From an uncultured Bacteroidota bacterium (GTDB lineage Bacteria; Bacteroidota; Bacteroidia; Flavobacteriales; Flavobacteriaceae), in NCBI GenBank assembly GCA_902635965.1, contig CACPQA010000006.1, positions 1 to 64,000 of the forward strand: a stretch of DNA of 64,000 nucleotides. The letters run 5' to 3'. Positions 9,426 through 18,177 of the stretch are shown piece by piece. A model generated the notes under the pieces. It had not been told where the DNA came from, made no database searches, and saw only the letters and a program-made list of their open reading frames with translations. The position numbers and the translations under genes are program-made. The stretch's first letter is position 1; each line of letters opens with the position of its first letter.

Positions 9426-11051
9426 ATGAGAACAAATAAAATAAATAATTTCATTTACGGGTTATTAGCAGTGTTTGCACTGACACTAACTTCGTGTGAT
9501 AAGGATTTTTTGGAAAAAACCGATCCCGGTAGTGGGAGTGTTGACGGTTTCTTTCAAGGTGAAGATGAATTTGTTTTAGGTGTCAACGGTGTTTATAATT
9601 CATTATATGCAGCGGGATACTTTACAAATTTTTGGGGAGGAAATTATTTTCATATGCATATGGAATTTGAAACTTTATCTGACAACGGTGTTGGACAAGA
9701 CTGTGGTTGGAGAGGGTATGCAAATTTTGCCTGTGGTATAATGACTCCTGCATCTGGCGGTATTACTTGGTATAAGTGGAACTATGGTTTGGGAGCAATC
9801 TCAAAGATTAATCAACTGTTATCAATAATGCCGAATGTAAACTTTTCAGCTGGTATGGCTTCAAAGTGGGAAGCTGAGTTAAAATACTTACGTGGTTTCC
9901 TTTATGCTGATATGGCTGACCTATATGGTGGTATGCCAATAATCACTGAGCCAATTGATGCATCTGAGGCTGATGCTATTACAAGATCAACCCAAGCTGA
10001 GACATATGCTCAAGCTATTTCTGATCTTGACTTTGCTATTGCAAACCTAGACACAAAACCAAACAATGGTGACTACGGTAGACCAACTAAGCAAGCTGCT
10101 CTTATGGCTAAAGGTTTAGCAGAATTAAACCAGAAGAAATTTTCTGAATCTGCTGCAACTCTAGGTCAACTAGTTGCACTTGAAGGTCCTGATGTAGGTT
10201 TAGTAGAAAATGATGTATGGGAAGGTTTAAATAGAGGAACACAAGAAACCTCTAAAGAAATCATTTGGTCCATGAAAGCTGGTCCTGGTAACGAGGGAAC
10301 AGGTGACTATATTCCTTATGGTGTTGCTGGTGACGGTGACTATAATGGATGGTCTGGAATTAAGTTTACTCAAGATGGTGTAGATGCATTCGAAATGCAT
10401 GCCACTGGTCTTCCAATTACAGATCCTAATTCTGGCTACGACGCTGATAATCCGTTAGAAGGTAGAGATCCGAGACTTAGAAAAACTTTTTACTTTGAGG
10501 GTGATGAGTATTGGGGAGGAACCATCGGTGATGTACAGTTCGGTGCTGTCTGCTGTAATGGTAATTTAAAAGCTCAATCAAGTGTTGGTATCGCTCCTGT
10601 TTTTCCAAGAAAAACTACTACTTACACTCAAGAGCAAAAGGCTCAAATGGCAACTATTGAATATGGATCGCCAATTGACTTAAATTTATTTAGATATGCA
10701 GATGCACTTTTACTTTATGCAGAAGCGCTAAATGAAGGTGGACAAACTGCTCAAGCTTTAGCTCCTCTAAATCAAGTTAGAACAAGAGCTACAATGCCTG
10801 CTATTGCTGCCGGTCTTTCGCAAGCTGAAATGAGAGATAAAATTTTACATGAAAGAAGAGTAGAACTTTATCTTGAAGGTAAAAGATATTTTGATCTTAG
10901 AAGACAAGGTATGTTAATGGAGACTATAAATAACAACCAAGGTTGGGATCTTCATGGTGGAGCAAACTATAAATCTCACTATGATTTATGGCCAATTCCA
11001 TCCGAAACTACTGATAACAATCCTAACATAGCACAAAACCCAGGATATTAA
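9426..11051 (+). CDS. susD: SusD/RagB-family nutrient-binding lipoprotein
   Basis: A 541-residue surface glycan-binding lipoprotein with lipobox LTLTSC (Cys 24). The TPR-rich SusD core is recognisable from KWEAELKYLRGFLYADM, the middle FRYADALLLYAEALNE and the C-terminal signature HERRVELYLEGKRYFDLRR. It follows susC by 31 bp and is expected to form the SusCD transport complex with it. A strong hairpin terminator lies about 50 bp past the stop, so the SusCD pair may be transcribed at a higher level than the genes after it. Confidence 0.95.
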   Translation: MRTNKINNFIYGLLAVFALTLTSCDKDFLEKTDPGSGSVDGFFQGEDEFVLGVNGVYNSLYAAGYFTNFWGGNYFHMHMEFETLSDNGVGQDCGWRGYANFACGIMTPASGGITWYKWNYGLGAISKINQLLSIMPNVNFSAGMASKWEAELKYLRGFLYADMADLYGGMPIITEPIDASEADAITRSTQAETYAQAISDLDFAIANLDTKPNNGDYGRPTKQAALMAKGLAELNQKKFSESAATLGQLVALEGPDVGLVENDVWEGLNRGTQETSKEIIWSMKAGPGNEGTGDYIPYGVAGDGDYNGWSGIKFTQDGVDAFEMHATGLPITDPNSGYDADNPLEGRDPRLRKTFYFEGDEYWGGTIGDVQFGAVCCNGNLKAQSSVGIAPVFPRKTTTYTQEQKAQMATIEYGSPIDLNLFRYADALLLYAEALNEGGQTAQALAPLNQVRTRATMPAIAAGLSQAEMRDKILHERRVELYLEGKRYFDLRRQGMLMETINNNQGWDLHGGANYKSHYDLWPIPSETTDNNPNIAQNPGY

Positions 11052-11102
11052 TCCTGATAAAATTTAGATTGTTATTTAGACAGTTTTAGTTTATTAAGTT
11101 TG

Positions 11103-11140
11103 AAAAGAGATAGAGAATTTAGGTTCTCTATCTTTTTTTT
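11103..11140 (+). terminator. Rho-independent terminator after susD
   Basis: A 9-bp perfect stem GATAGAGAA/TTCTCTATC with a 6-base loop (TTTAGG) is followed by a run of eight T. The stem can be extended by further A-T pairs using the upstream AAAAGA. It lies between susD and the first CRTAC-type gene, whose ATG begins 19 bases after the T run. Confidence 0.8.
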
Positions 11141-11158
11141 CTTTTGTTTCTACTAATT

Positions 11159-12862
11159 ATGAGGTTTTTTTATTTTATAAGTTTTTTTACTTTTTCTGTC
11201 TTACAGGCCCAAAATCAAACAAAATTTACGGATGTAACTAAAGAGGCTGGAATCGATCATATTTTTGATGTGTATCAAGGTTTATTTGGTGGTGGAGTTG
11301 CTGTTTTTGACTATAACAACGATGGCTATGAAGATTTATTCCTTACAAGCGGACAGGGTAAAGATATACTTTATAGAAATAATGGTGATGGAAAGTTTTC
11401 TGATGTAACAGAGGAGGCCGGTCTTGTACAGGACTTTTTAACTGTTACAACTGGTGTATCGACTGCAGATATAAATAAAGACGGTTTTATTGATATTTTT
11501 ATTACAACAATTGCTGCACAAAAAGAGAAATCCTCAAAGATAAAAACCCTCTCTAATAATTTACTTTACTTAAATACAGGTGAGGGTACTTTTGTTGAAA
11601 AAACCGAAGAATATGGTATAAAGGATAAAAACTTCTCCACTTCTTGTTCTTTTGGAGATATCAATGCAGATGGTTATCCTGATTTATTTGTAGCTAATTA
11701 TTTTAAGGAATTTTACTTCGAACAAGCTCTTTTTGGAACTCATAACCTTGCTATTTTAAACCATTATAGTATCAATGAAGAATATGAGCCAGGAAATGAC
11801 GAACTCTATTTAAATATGGGAGGAAAGTCTTTTAAAAATGTATCAAATTTTTTAAAATGTAATCCAGGATACGGTTTTGGGGCAGTTTTCACCGATGTAG
11901 ATAATGATAACGATTTAGATATTTATTTAGTAAACGATTTTGGAGAAAATAATGAACCCAACCAAATACTGATCAATCAATACCCTAAATTAGATTTTGA
12001 AAACAAAAGCAAGGAATTAAAACTTAATGTTGGCCTAAAATCGATGGGAGTTGGAGTGGGTGATTATAATAACGACTCATATTTAGATTATCATGTTACA
12101 AATATTTTTGCAGGTCCCTTCATGGTTAACAGAGGTAAAGACAAATCATTTGTTAATTTAGCTCCAAATATTGGCACTGGAATCAATAAAATAGAAGGCT
12201 ACAAGGATAGTAAACAAGTAATAATAGGTTGGGGAAGTCTATTTGTTGATTACGATCATGACAAAGACTTAGATTTATTTAATTCAAATGGTCCAATAAA
12301 TCCAATGACAAATAGAATACCTAATATTTTGTTTGAAAATAAAGGTCGTTTTTTTGATGTATGTAGAGACTCCGGTCTAATGGATTTTGGTATTGGTAGA
12401 GGCTCTGTTCACTTTGATTATGATAATGATGGAGATCAAGACATTTTTGTAGTAAATCAAAAACCCGTTTATGATATGACCTACAGGGGGGGGGTTGTTA
12501 AGTCAAAGCTATATAGGAATGATAATAATAACAATCTAAACTGGTTGAAGGTTAAATTAAATGGTAAAAATGCCACTACCAGAGGGCTTGGTTCAAGGGT
12601 AAAAATATTTCTAAAAGATAATTTACAAATGGTAAGGGAAGTAGATGGAGGCTCAAGCCACGCCTCTCAAAATACTAGTATAGTTCATTTTGGGCTCGGC
12701 GAAAACAGTAAAATTGACTCTATTTCTATCACCTGGCCAGGGGGAAAGACACAATCTTTAGTTGATATTTCTTCAAATCAATTGTTGGAAGTGGATGAAA
12801 TAGACGAAATAATAGACTACTCTCTTTGGGACCGCTTTTTAAGATATTTTAATATATATTAA
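11159..12862 (+). CDS. Secreted FG-GAP/VCBS repeat protein with ASPIC/UnbV domain (CRTAC-type)
   Basis: A 567-residue secreted beta-propeller protein. It has repeated calcium-binding D-x-D-x-DG motifs (FDYNNDGYEDLF, ADINKDGFIDIF, GDINADGYPDLF, FDYDNDGDQDIF) and a C-terminal ASPIC/UnbV domain (REVDGGSSHASQNTS, ITWPGGK). Such proteins are common next to SusCD pairs in marine Bacteroidota, and their molecular role is unsettled; surface glycan binding is a reasonable guess. The track start is a TTG; the ATG at MRFFYF gives the signal peptide ending VLQAQ. The next gene, a paralogue, starts on the base after its stop. A G9 tract is found at 12486-12494 inside the coding region. Confidence 0.85.
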   Translation: MRFFYFISFFTFSVLQAQNQTKFTDVTKEAGIDHIFDVYQGLFGGGVAVFDYNNDGYEDLFLTSGQGKDILYRNNGDGKFSDVTEEAGLVQDFLTVTTGVSTADINKDGFIDIFITTIAAQKEKSSKIKTLSNNLLYLNTGEGTFVEKTEEYGIKDKNFSTSCSFGDINADGYPDLFVANYFKEFYFEQALFGTHNLAILNHYSINEEYEPGNDELYLNMGGKSFKNVSNFLKCNPGYGFGAVFTDVDNDNDLDIYLVNDFGENNEPNQILINQYPKLDFENKSKELKLNVGLKSMGVGVGDYNNDSYLDYHVTNIFAGPFMVNRGKDKSFVNLAPNIGTGINKIEGYKDSKQVIIGWGSLFVDYDHDKDLDLFNSNGPINPMTNRIPNILFENKGRFFDVCRDSGLMDFGIGRGSVHFDYDNDGDQDIFVVNQKPVYDMTYRGGVVKSKLYRNDNNNNLNWLKVKLNGKNATTRGLGSRVKIFLKDNLQMVREVDGGSSHASQNTSIVHFGLGENSKIDSISITWPGGKTQSLVDISSNQLLEVDEIDEIIDYSLWDRFLRYFNIY

Positions 12863-14539
12863 ATGTTTAGATTTTACCTTTTTTCACTTTTAATTCTCAA
12901 GCATTTTACTTTCTATAGTCAAAATATTTTCACAGATATTACTGAGGAATCAGGAATTGATCACATATATAATATTTTTGAAAGTGGCGGTTTTGGAGGT
13001 GGAGTAGCAGTTTTTGATTTTGATGATGACGGATTTGAGGATTTATATTTGGCTGGTGGAAAAAAATCTGGAGTTCTATATAAAAACAACGGGGATTCGA
13101 CTTTTTCAGACGTTACGCTCAGTGCAGGACTTATAACAAATGATATTATTACTGCAGGTGCAACAACCGCTGATGTCAATAAAGATGGTCACATTGATTT
13201 ATTTGTTACAACCATAGCAGAGAAAATAAGCAACTCAAAATTTAAAAAATTAGCAAAAAACTTACTATTCTTGAACAATGGAGATGGAACTTTTAGTAAA
13301 GCAACTGAAAAGTTCAAATTAGATATAAAAAATTTTTCTACTGGAGCCACCTTTGGCGACATAAATTCTGACGGCTTTCCTGATCTATTTATTGGAAACT
13401 ACTTTAAAGATTTTGTTGGTAATCTAGGAGTTCTAAATGGATTCACGATTAGTGATGACTACAAACCCGGAAGTGATGAACTCTATTTGAATGTTGAGGG
13501 TAAATACTTTAAAAATATATCTTACCTCCTAGATGGATGTGAGCCAGGATACGGTTTTGGAGGAGTTTTTTCTGACGTAGACAATGACGGTGATTTAGAT
13601 TTGTATCTGATTAATGACTTTGGGGAACAAAAAGTTTCAAATCAGCTCTTAATAAATGAATACCCAAGATTAAAGTTTACCAATAAAAGTAAAGAAATGA
13701 ACGCTGATTCTGCAGTTCATGCTATGGGAACAGCAGTTGGAGACTACAATAATGATGGATGGATGGATTATCAAGTAACGAATATTTTTTCAGGTCCCTT
13801 ACTTGTAAATAGAGGTAATACAGAGGGTTTTCTGGATCTTTCAAACGAATTAGGTGTAGGTATAGATATAATTGCATCAAAGGCAGGGCCGTCAACAGCG
13901 GTAATCAGCTGGAGTCCCGTATTTTTAGATTATGACAATGACTTAGATCTTGATTTATTTAATTCTATAGGTGGAATAAATCCTCCAACTATGTATTTAA
14001 AAGATTTTTTGTATGAAAATATGGGAAGGGTATTTAAGGTAAATGAAAACTCTGGAATTATTGATTATGGAATAAGCAGAGGTACTGTTAAGTTTGATTT
14101 TGATAACGATGGTGATTTAGATTTGTTTGTAGTTAAACAAACACCACTTTGGAAGGATTATAACTCGACTGAGAGAGTTAAATCCAAATTATTTAGAAAT
14201 GATACAAAAAACGACAATAATTGGCTAAAAGTGAGTTTAAAGGGGAATGAGTCGACCAGTAGAGGTCTCGGAGCAAGAGTAAAGATTGTAAGTGCTGGGA
14301 ATAATCTAATGAGAGAAGTTGATGGAGGTTCGAGTCATATTTCACAAAATACTTCAATTTTACACTTTGGTCTAGGGGATTTGAATAAAATTGACTCTTT
14401 AGTCGTTACCTGGCCTGGTGGAAAAAAACAAATACTTACTGAAATTTCGATTAATGAGCATATCAATATTGATGAAATTGATACTAAAGAAGAGTCATTT
14501 ATAGATTGGATAGTTAATTTTTTTAATTTTGCATCATGA
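12863..14539 (+). CDS. Secreted FG-GAP/VCBS repeat protein with ASPIC/UnbV domain (second tandem copy)
   Basis: A 558-residue paralogue of the preceding gene with the same layout: signal peptide (ending FTFYSQ), FG-GAP repeats with DxDxDG calcium loops (FDFDDDGFEDLY, ADVNKDGHIDLF, SDVDNDGDLDLY) and a C-terminal ASPIC/UnbV domain (REVDGGSSHISQNTS). The ATG abuts the upstream stop, and its own stop overlaps the next start (ATGA), so it is co-translated with both neighbours. The stretch corresponding to the neighbour's G9 tract is unrelated here. The tandem pair may form a heteromer or bind different parts of the same ligand; that is inference. Confidence 0.85.
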   Translation: MFRFYLFSLLILKHFTFYSQNIFTDITEESGIDHIYNIFESGGFGGGVAVFDFDDDGFEDLYLAGGKKSGVLYKNNGDSTFSDVTLSAGLITNDIITAGATTADVNKDGHIDLFVTTIAEKISNSKFKKLAKNLLFLNNGDGTFSKATEKFKLDIKNFSTGATFGDINSDGFPDLFIGNYFKDFVGNLGVLNGFTISDDYKPGSDELYLNVEGKYFKNISYLLDGCEPGYGFGGVFSDVDNDGDLDLYLINDFGEQKVSNQLLINEYPRLKFTNKSKEMNADSAVHAMGTAVGDYNNDGWMDYQVTNIFSGPLLVNRGNTEGFLDLSNELGVGIDIIASKAGPSTAVISWSPVFLDYDNDLDLDLFNSIGGINPPTMYLKDFLYENMGRVFKVNENSGIIDYGISRGTVKFDFDNDGDLDLFVVKQTPLWKDYNSTERVKSKLFRNDTKNDNNWLKVSLKGNESTSRGLGARVKIVSAGNNLMREVDGGSSHISQNTSILHFGLGDLNKIDSLVVTWPGGKKQILTEISINEHINIDEIDTKEESFIDWIVNFFNFAS

Positions 14540-16176
14540 TACAATTAACAAGAATTTTTCTCTTTACCTTACTGCTACTTTCATGTTCAAAAAAAGCAAA
14601 ATATATTGACAAAGAATTATATATTAATGTGGTCCCTTTACCAAAGAAAGTTGAAGTAGTAGAATCAAATAAATACATTCTACTTCCAAAAAAAATTAAG
14701 GTTTTTATTGATTCCAATGAAAAACAAAATCTATTTGATTTAATTTCAAAAGATTTTAAAAAACTTAGTTTTTCTAATTCATTTGAACTTATTACAAATA
14801 AGAATAGATCTAATTTATCTCTAGAAATTGATAAAGAACTTGATGAGGAAGAATATGAAATTACCGTCAATAAAAAAATTGTAATCAAAGGAGGTTCATT
14901 AAGCGCCATTAAAATGGCAAGATCCACCCTTTTACAATTATCAGAAAATGATAAAGGAAGAATAACTTTACCAATTATAAACATAAAAGACAGTCCTGAT
15001 GCTAGCTACAGAGGTCTACTTATAGATTTAGCTAGAAAGTGGCACAAAGTTGAAACAATCTATAAATTAATCGACCTTGCATCTTTTTATAAATTAAATT
15101 ATTTGCAATTTCACCTTACGGATGACCAGTTGTTTACCTTTCCCTCAGAAAATTTTCCAAAACTTCAAACAAAGGATAAACACTACACTAAGAAAGAACT
15201 TTTATCATTCGTTGATTACGCTAACCAAAGAGGCATAGTGATTGTTCCTGAAATCGATGTTCCAGGCCACTCTATGCAGTTTGTAAAAAAATATCCCGAA
15301 ATTTTTTCAGTATCGGACGCAGAAAGTGGTGGTAAAGACTTGTTTGGTGGCAGAGTAGATTTTGTTAATGTTTTAAATATGGGTAAAGAAGAGGTATACA
15401 CTTCACTTGAAAAGTTATTTATTGAGGTTATGGATATTTTTCACACGTCTCCATATTTTCATCTCGGTGCTGATGAGGCAAATCTAAAACTTATTGTTGA
15501 TGACCCGGACGTAAAAAAATTCATGAAAAAAAATAATTTAGGGAATGATGTGCACGAACTTTACAGATACTTTATTGTTAGAATGAATGATTTTTTTAAA
15601 AGTAAAGGAAAGCAAATGTTTGTTTGGGAGGGGTTTTCAAGAAATGGTAAAATTGAGATTCCTAGAGATATAACTGTATTTGAGTTTGAATCATTATACA
15701 ACTTGCCCAATCATTTAGTAGAGGATGGTTATAAATTAGTTAATACATCTTGGAAGCCATTATATGTTGTTCGAAGTGGAAATCCTGATCCTAACGTCTT
15801 ACCTTTGAAATGGGGACCAGAGCGAATTTATGAATGGAATATGTGGAGATGGGAAACTTGGTACTACAAATCACCTGCATATAAAAGGCCAATTCAATTA
15901 GATAGAGATAAAAACGTAATTGGCGCTCAGATGTGTTCATGGGAGCAAACAGATGAAAGCGAGGTTCCAAGTCTCAGAAAGAGGTTGCCTTCCTTTGTCG
16001 AGAGAATTTGGAATGTTGATAAAAAAGTTGAGTTTGATGTTTTCTTTGAAAAAGTTAACAAAACAGATATTGTTTTATCTGAAATTATAAATGATAAGTC
16101 ACAGGATTCACTACTTATTGGATTTAATATAATTGGTGATGCTAAGGGTAATCCAACTAGGGAAGTTTTAGATTAG
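14536..16176 (+). CDS. GH20 beta-N-acetylhexosaminidase lipoprotein
   Basis: A 546-residue lipoprotein (LLLLSC, Cys 17) with an N-terminal GH20b-type alpha/beta domain (to about residue 150) and a GH20 TIM barrel. The catalytic Asp-Glu pair is D313-E314 in HLGADEA, and VPEIDVPGHS is another typical barrel strand. GH20 enzymes remove terminal beta-linked GlcNAc or GalNAc by substrate-assisted catalysis. It overlaps the upstream CRTAC gene by 4 bp. It is a close paralogue of the GH20 at 27810-29447, whereas the GH20 at 19862-21433 belongs to a different branch. The usual RHF after the first barrel strand reads RKWH here. Confidence 0.9.
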   Translation: MIQLTRIFLFTLLLLSCSKKAKYIDKELYINVVPLPKKVEVVESNKYILLPKKIKVFIDSNEKQNLFDLISKDFKKLSFSNSFELITNKNRSNLSLEIDKELDEEEYEITVNKKIVIKGGSLSAIKMARSTLLQLSENDKGRITLPIINIKDSPDASYRGLLIDLARKWHKVETIYKLIDLASFYKLNYLQFHLTDDQLFTFPSENFPKLQTKDKHYTKKELLSFVDYANQRGIVIVPEIDVPGHSMQFVKKYPEIFSVSDAESGGKDLFGGRVDFVNVLNMGKEEVYTSLEKLFIEVMDIFHTSPYFHLGADEANLKLIVDDPDVKKFMKKNNLGNDVHELYRYFIVRMNDFFKSKGKQMFVWEGFSRNGKIEIPRDITVFEFESLYNLPNHLVEDGYKLVNTSWKPLYVVRSGNPDPNVLPLKWGPERIYEWNMWRWETWYYKSPAYKRPIQLDRDKNVIGAQMCSWEQTDESEVPSLRKRLPSFVERIWNVDKKVEFDVFFEKVNKTDIVLSEIINDKSQDSLLIGFNIIGDAKGNPTREVLD

Positions 16177-16204
16177 TTAAATATTTTTTTTTGTAGTTTG
16201 ATTT

Positions 16205-18130
16205 ATGAAGTTGAATAAAATATATTTCTTGCATTTGGTTTTTTTGTTTTTGATTGCACAACAAAAATCCCTTTTTTCTCAAGATCATTCCATAGCTAGG
16301 ACCTGGAATGAAGTCATCTTGGAATCCATTAGAAACGATTTTGCAAGACCCACGGTACATGCTAGAAATCTTTTTCATATGTCAGCAATGATGTATGATA
16401 TATGGACGATATTTAACAAAAAATCGAAACCTTATTTTTTAAACAAAAATAACAACGGTGTTTATATACAATACGACGAGACATCCTTTGATAAGGAAAA
16501 CGAAAAAGCTCTTCATGAAGCTATCAGTTATGCTTCCTATAGATATCTTTACCATAGATATGAAGTGTCGCCTAAATTCAAAAAAACTAAAGATTTAATA
16601 GACTCTGTTTTTTGTAGTCTAGGATATGATCCAAATTTCAAATCAACTAATTATAAAGATGGTAATTCTGCTGCATTAGGTAATTATATCGCTAAACAAG
16701 TAATAGATTATGGATGGAAGGACGGTTCAAATGAGAAATATTTTTATACAAATCTGTTTTATGAACCCGTGAATCAACCTTTAATACTCAAAAATCCAGG
16801 ATCACAAGAAATTAATGACCCAAACAGATGGCAACCTCTTGCTTTTGAAAAATTCATTGACCAATCAGGAAATGAAATTCCTGGCTCTGTTCCGCCTTTT
16901 CTCGGCCCAGAATGGGGATTAACATGGCCATTTAGTTTAGATAAAAATGACTTAAAATTAATGAATAGAGATGATTTTAATTTTCCTGTTTATTATGATC
17001 CAGGTCCTCCTCCTGAATTTTTAGATTCAGATTGTAAAATAAATAGTGAGTTTTGGTGGAATCACAGTTATGTTTCAATTTGGAGTTCTCATTTAGACCC
17101 AAATGATGGTGTCTTGTGGGATATTTCGCCTGGAGGAATTGGTAATTTAGATTTTTCTAATATTAAATACAATGTAGAAAGTTTAAAAGGAATTTATAAT
17201 AGATATGATGGAGGTGATTTTTCTAGTGGCTATAAAATCAATCCAATTACAAATAAGCCCTATGAGAAACAACTTGTCCCAAGGGGAGACTATACTAGAG
17301 TTATTGCTGAATTTTGGGCAGATGGCCCAGACTCTGAAACACCCCCCGGTCATTGGTTTACAATTCTAAATTATGTCTCTGATCATAATGAATTCGATTT
17401 AAAATTTGAGGGAAAGGAAAAATTAACAAATTTAGAGTGGGATATAAAGGCCTATTTTATATTAGGAGGTGCGATGCACGATGCAGCTATAGCGGCATGG
17501 GGAATTAAAGGTTTTTACGACTATATAAGGCCTATAAGTGCAATTAGGATGATGTCTGATAATGGTCAATCATCGGATCCAAACTTAATAAATTACAGTC
17601 CTCTTGGAATTAAACTTGAAAAGGGATATGTTGAGCTTGTAGATGAAAAAGATAGATTGGCAGGAAAAAACAAAGTAAATGTTGGTAAAATTAAGGTTCG
17701 TGCATGGAAAGGACACAATTATATTTCAAATACTGAAACCGATAACGCAGGAGTGGGGTGGATACTAGCCGAAAATTGGTGGCCTTACCAAAGACCTACT
17801 TTTGTTACACCAAATTTTGCAGGATACATTTCAGGTCATTCAACCTACTCAAGGGCAGCAGCAGAGGTGCTAACTCTTCTAACAGGTAGCGAGTACTTTC
17901 CCGGAGGGATGGGAGAATATAAAGCAAAGAAGAATAAATTTTTAGTTTTTGAAGAGGGTCCAACTAGAGATATAAAAATTCAATGGGCAACTTATCGTGA
18001 TGCGAGTAATCAGTGTAGCTTGTCTAGAATCTGGGGTGGTATTCATCCACCAGTTGATGATTTGCCAGGAAGAGTAATAGGAGAAAAAATTGGTATCAAG
18101 GCATTTGATTATGGAAAATCCTTTTTTTAA
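16205..18130 (+). CDS. Vanadium-dependent haloperoxidase/PAP2-like secreted protein
   Basis: A 641-residue secreted protein (signal peptide ending QKSLFSQ). All three motifs of the vanadium-haloperoxidase/acid-phosphatase superfamily are visible: KGFYDYIRP (KxxxxxxRP), SGHSTYS with the acid/base His near residue 545, and SRIWGGIHPPVDD with the anion-liganding His near 614. The protein could be a phosphatase or a haloperoxidase; the fold does not decide this. It is the last plus-strand gene after the two CRTAC proteins and the GH20, 28 bp past the GH20 stop. The CRTAC plus haloperoxidase-like pairing recurs in Bacteroidota as I recall, which suggests a joint function. Confidence 0.8.
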   Translation: MKLNKIYFLHLVFLFLIAQQKSLFSQDHSIARTWNEVILESIRNDFARPTVHARNLFHMSAMMYDIWTIFNKKSKPYFLNKNNNGVYIQYDETSFDKENEKALHEAISYASYRYLYHRYEVSPKFKKTKDLIDSVFCSLGYDPNFKSTNYKDGNSAALGNYIAKQVIDYGWKDGSNEKYFYTNLFYEPVNQPLILKNPGSQEINDPNRWQPLAFEKFIDQSGNEIPGSVPPFLGPEWGLTWPFSLDKNDLKLMNRDDFNFPVYYDPGPPPEFLDSDCKINSEFWWNHSYVSIWSSHLDPNDGVLWDISPGGIGNLDFSNIKYNVESLKGIYNRYDGGDFSSGYKINPITNKPYEKQLVPRGDYTRVIAEFWADGPDSETPPGHWFTILNYVSDHNEFDLKFEGKEKLTNLEWDIKAYFILGGAMHDAAIAAWGIKGFYDYIRPISAIRMMSDNGQSSDPNLINYSPLGIKLEKGYVELVDEKDRLAGKNKVNVGKIKVRAWKGHNYISNTETDNAGVGWILAENWWPYQRPTFVTPNFAGYISGHSTYSRAAAEVLTLLTGSEYFPGGMGEYKAKKNKFLVFEEGPTRDIKIQWATYRDASNQCSLSRIWGGIHPPVDDLPGRVIGEKIGIKAFDYGKSFF

Positions 18131-18177
18131 AATATATTATTTTAAATTTTCATTTACAGATGTTTATGTTTATAAAG

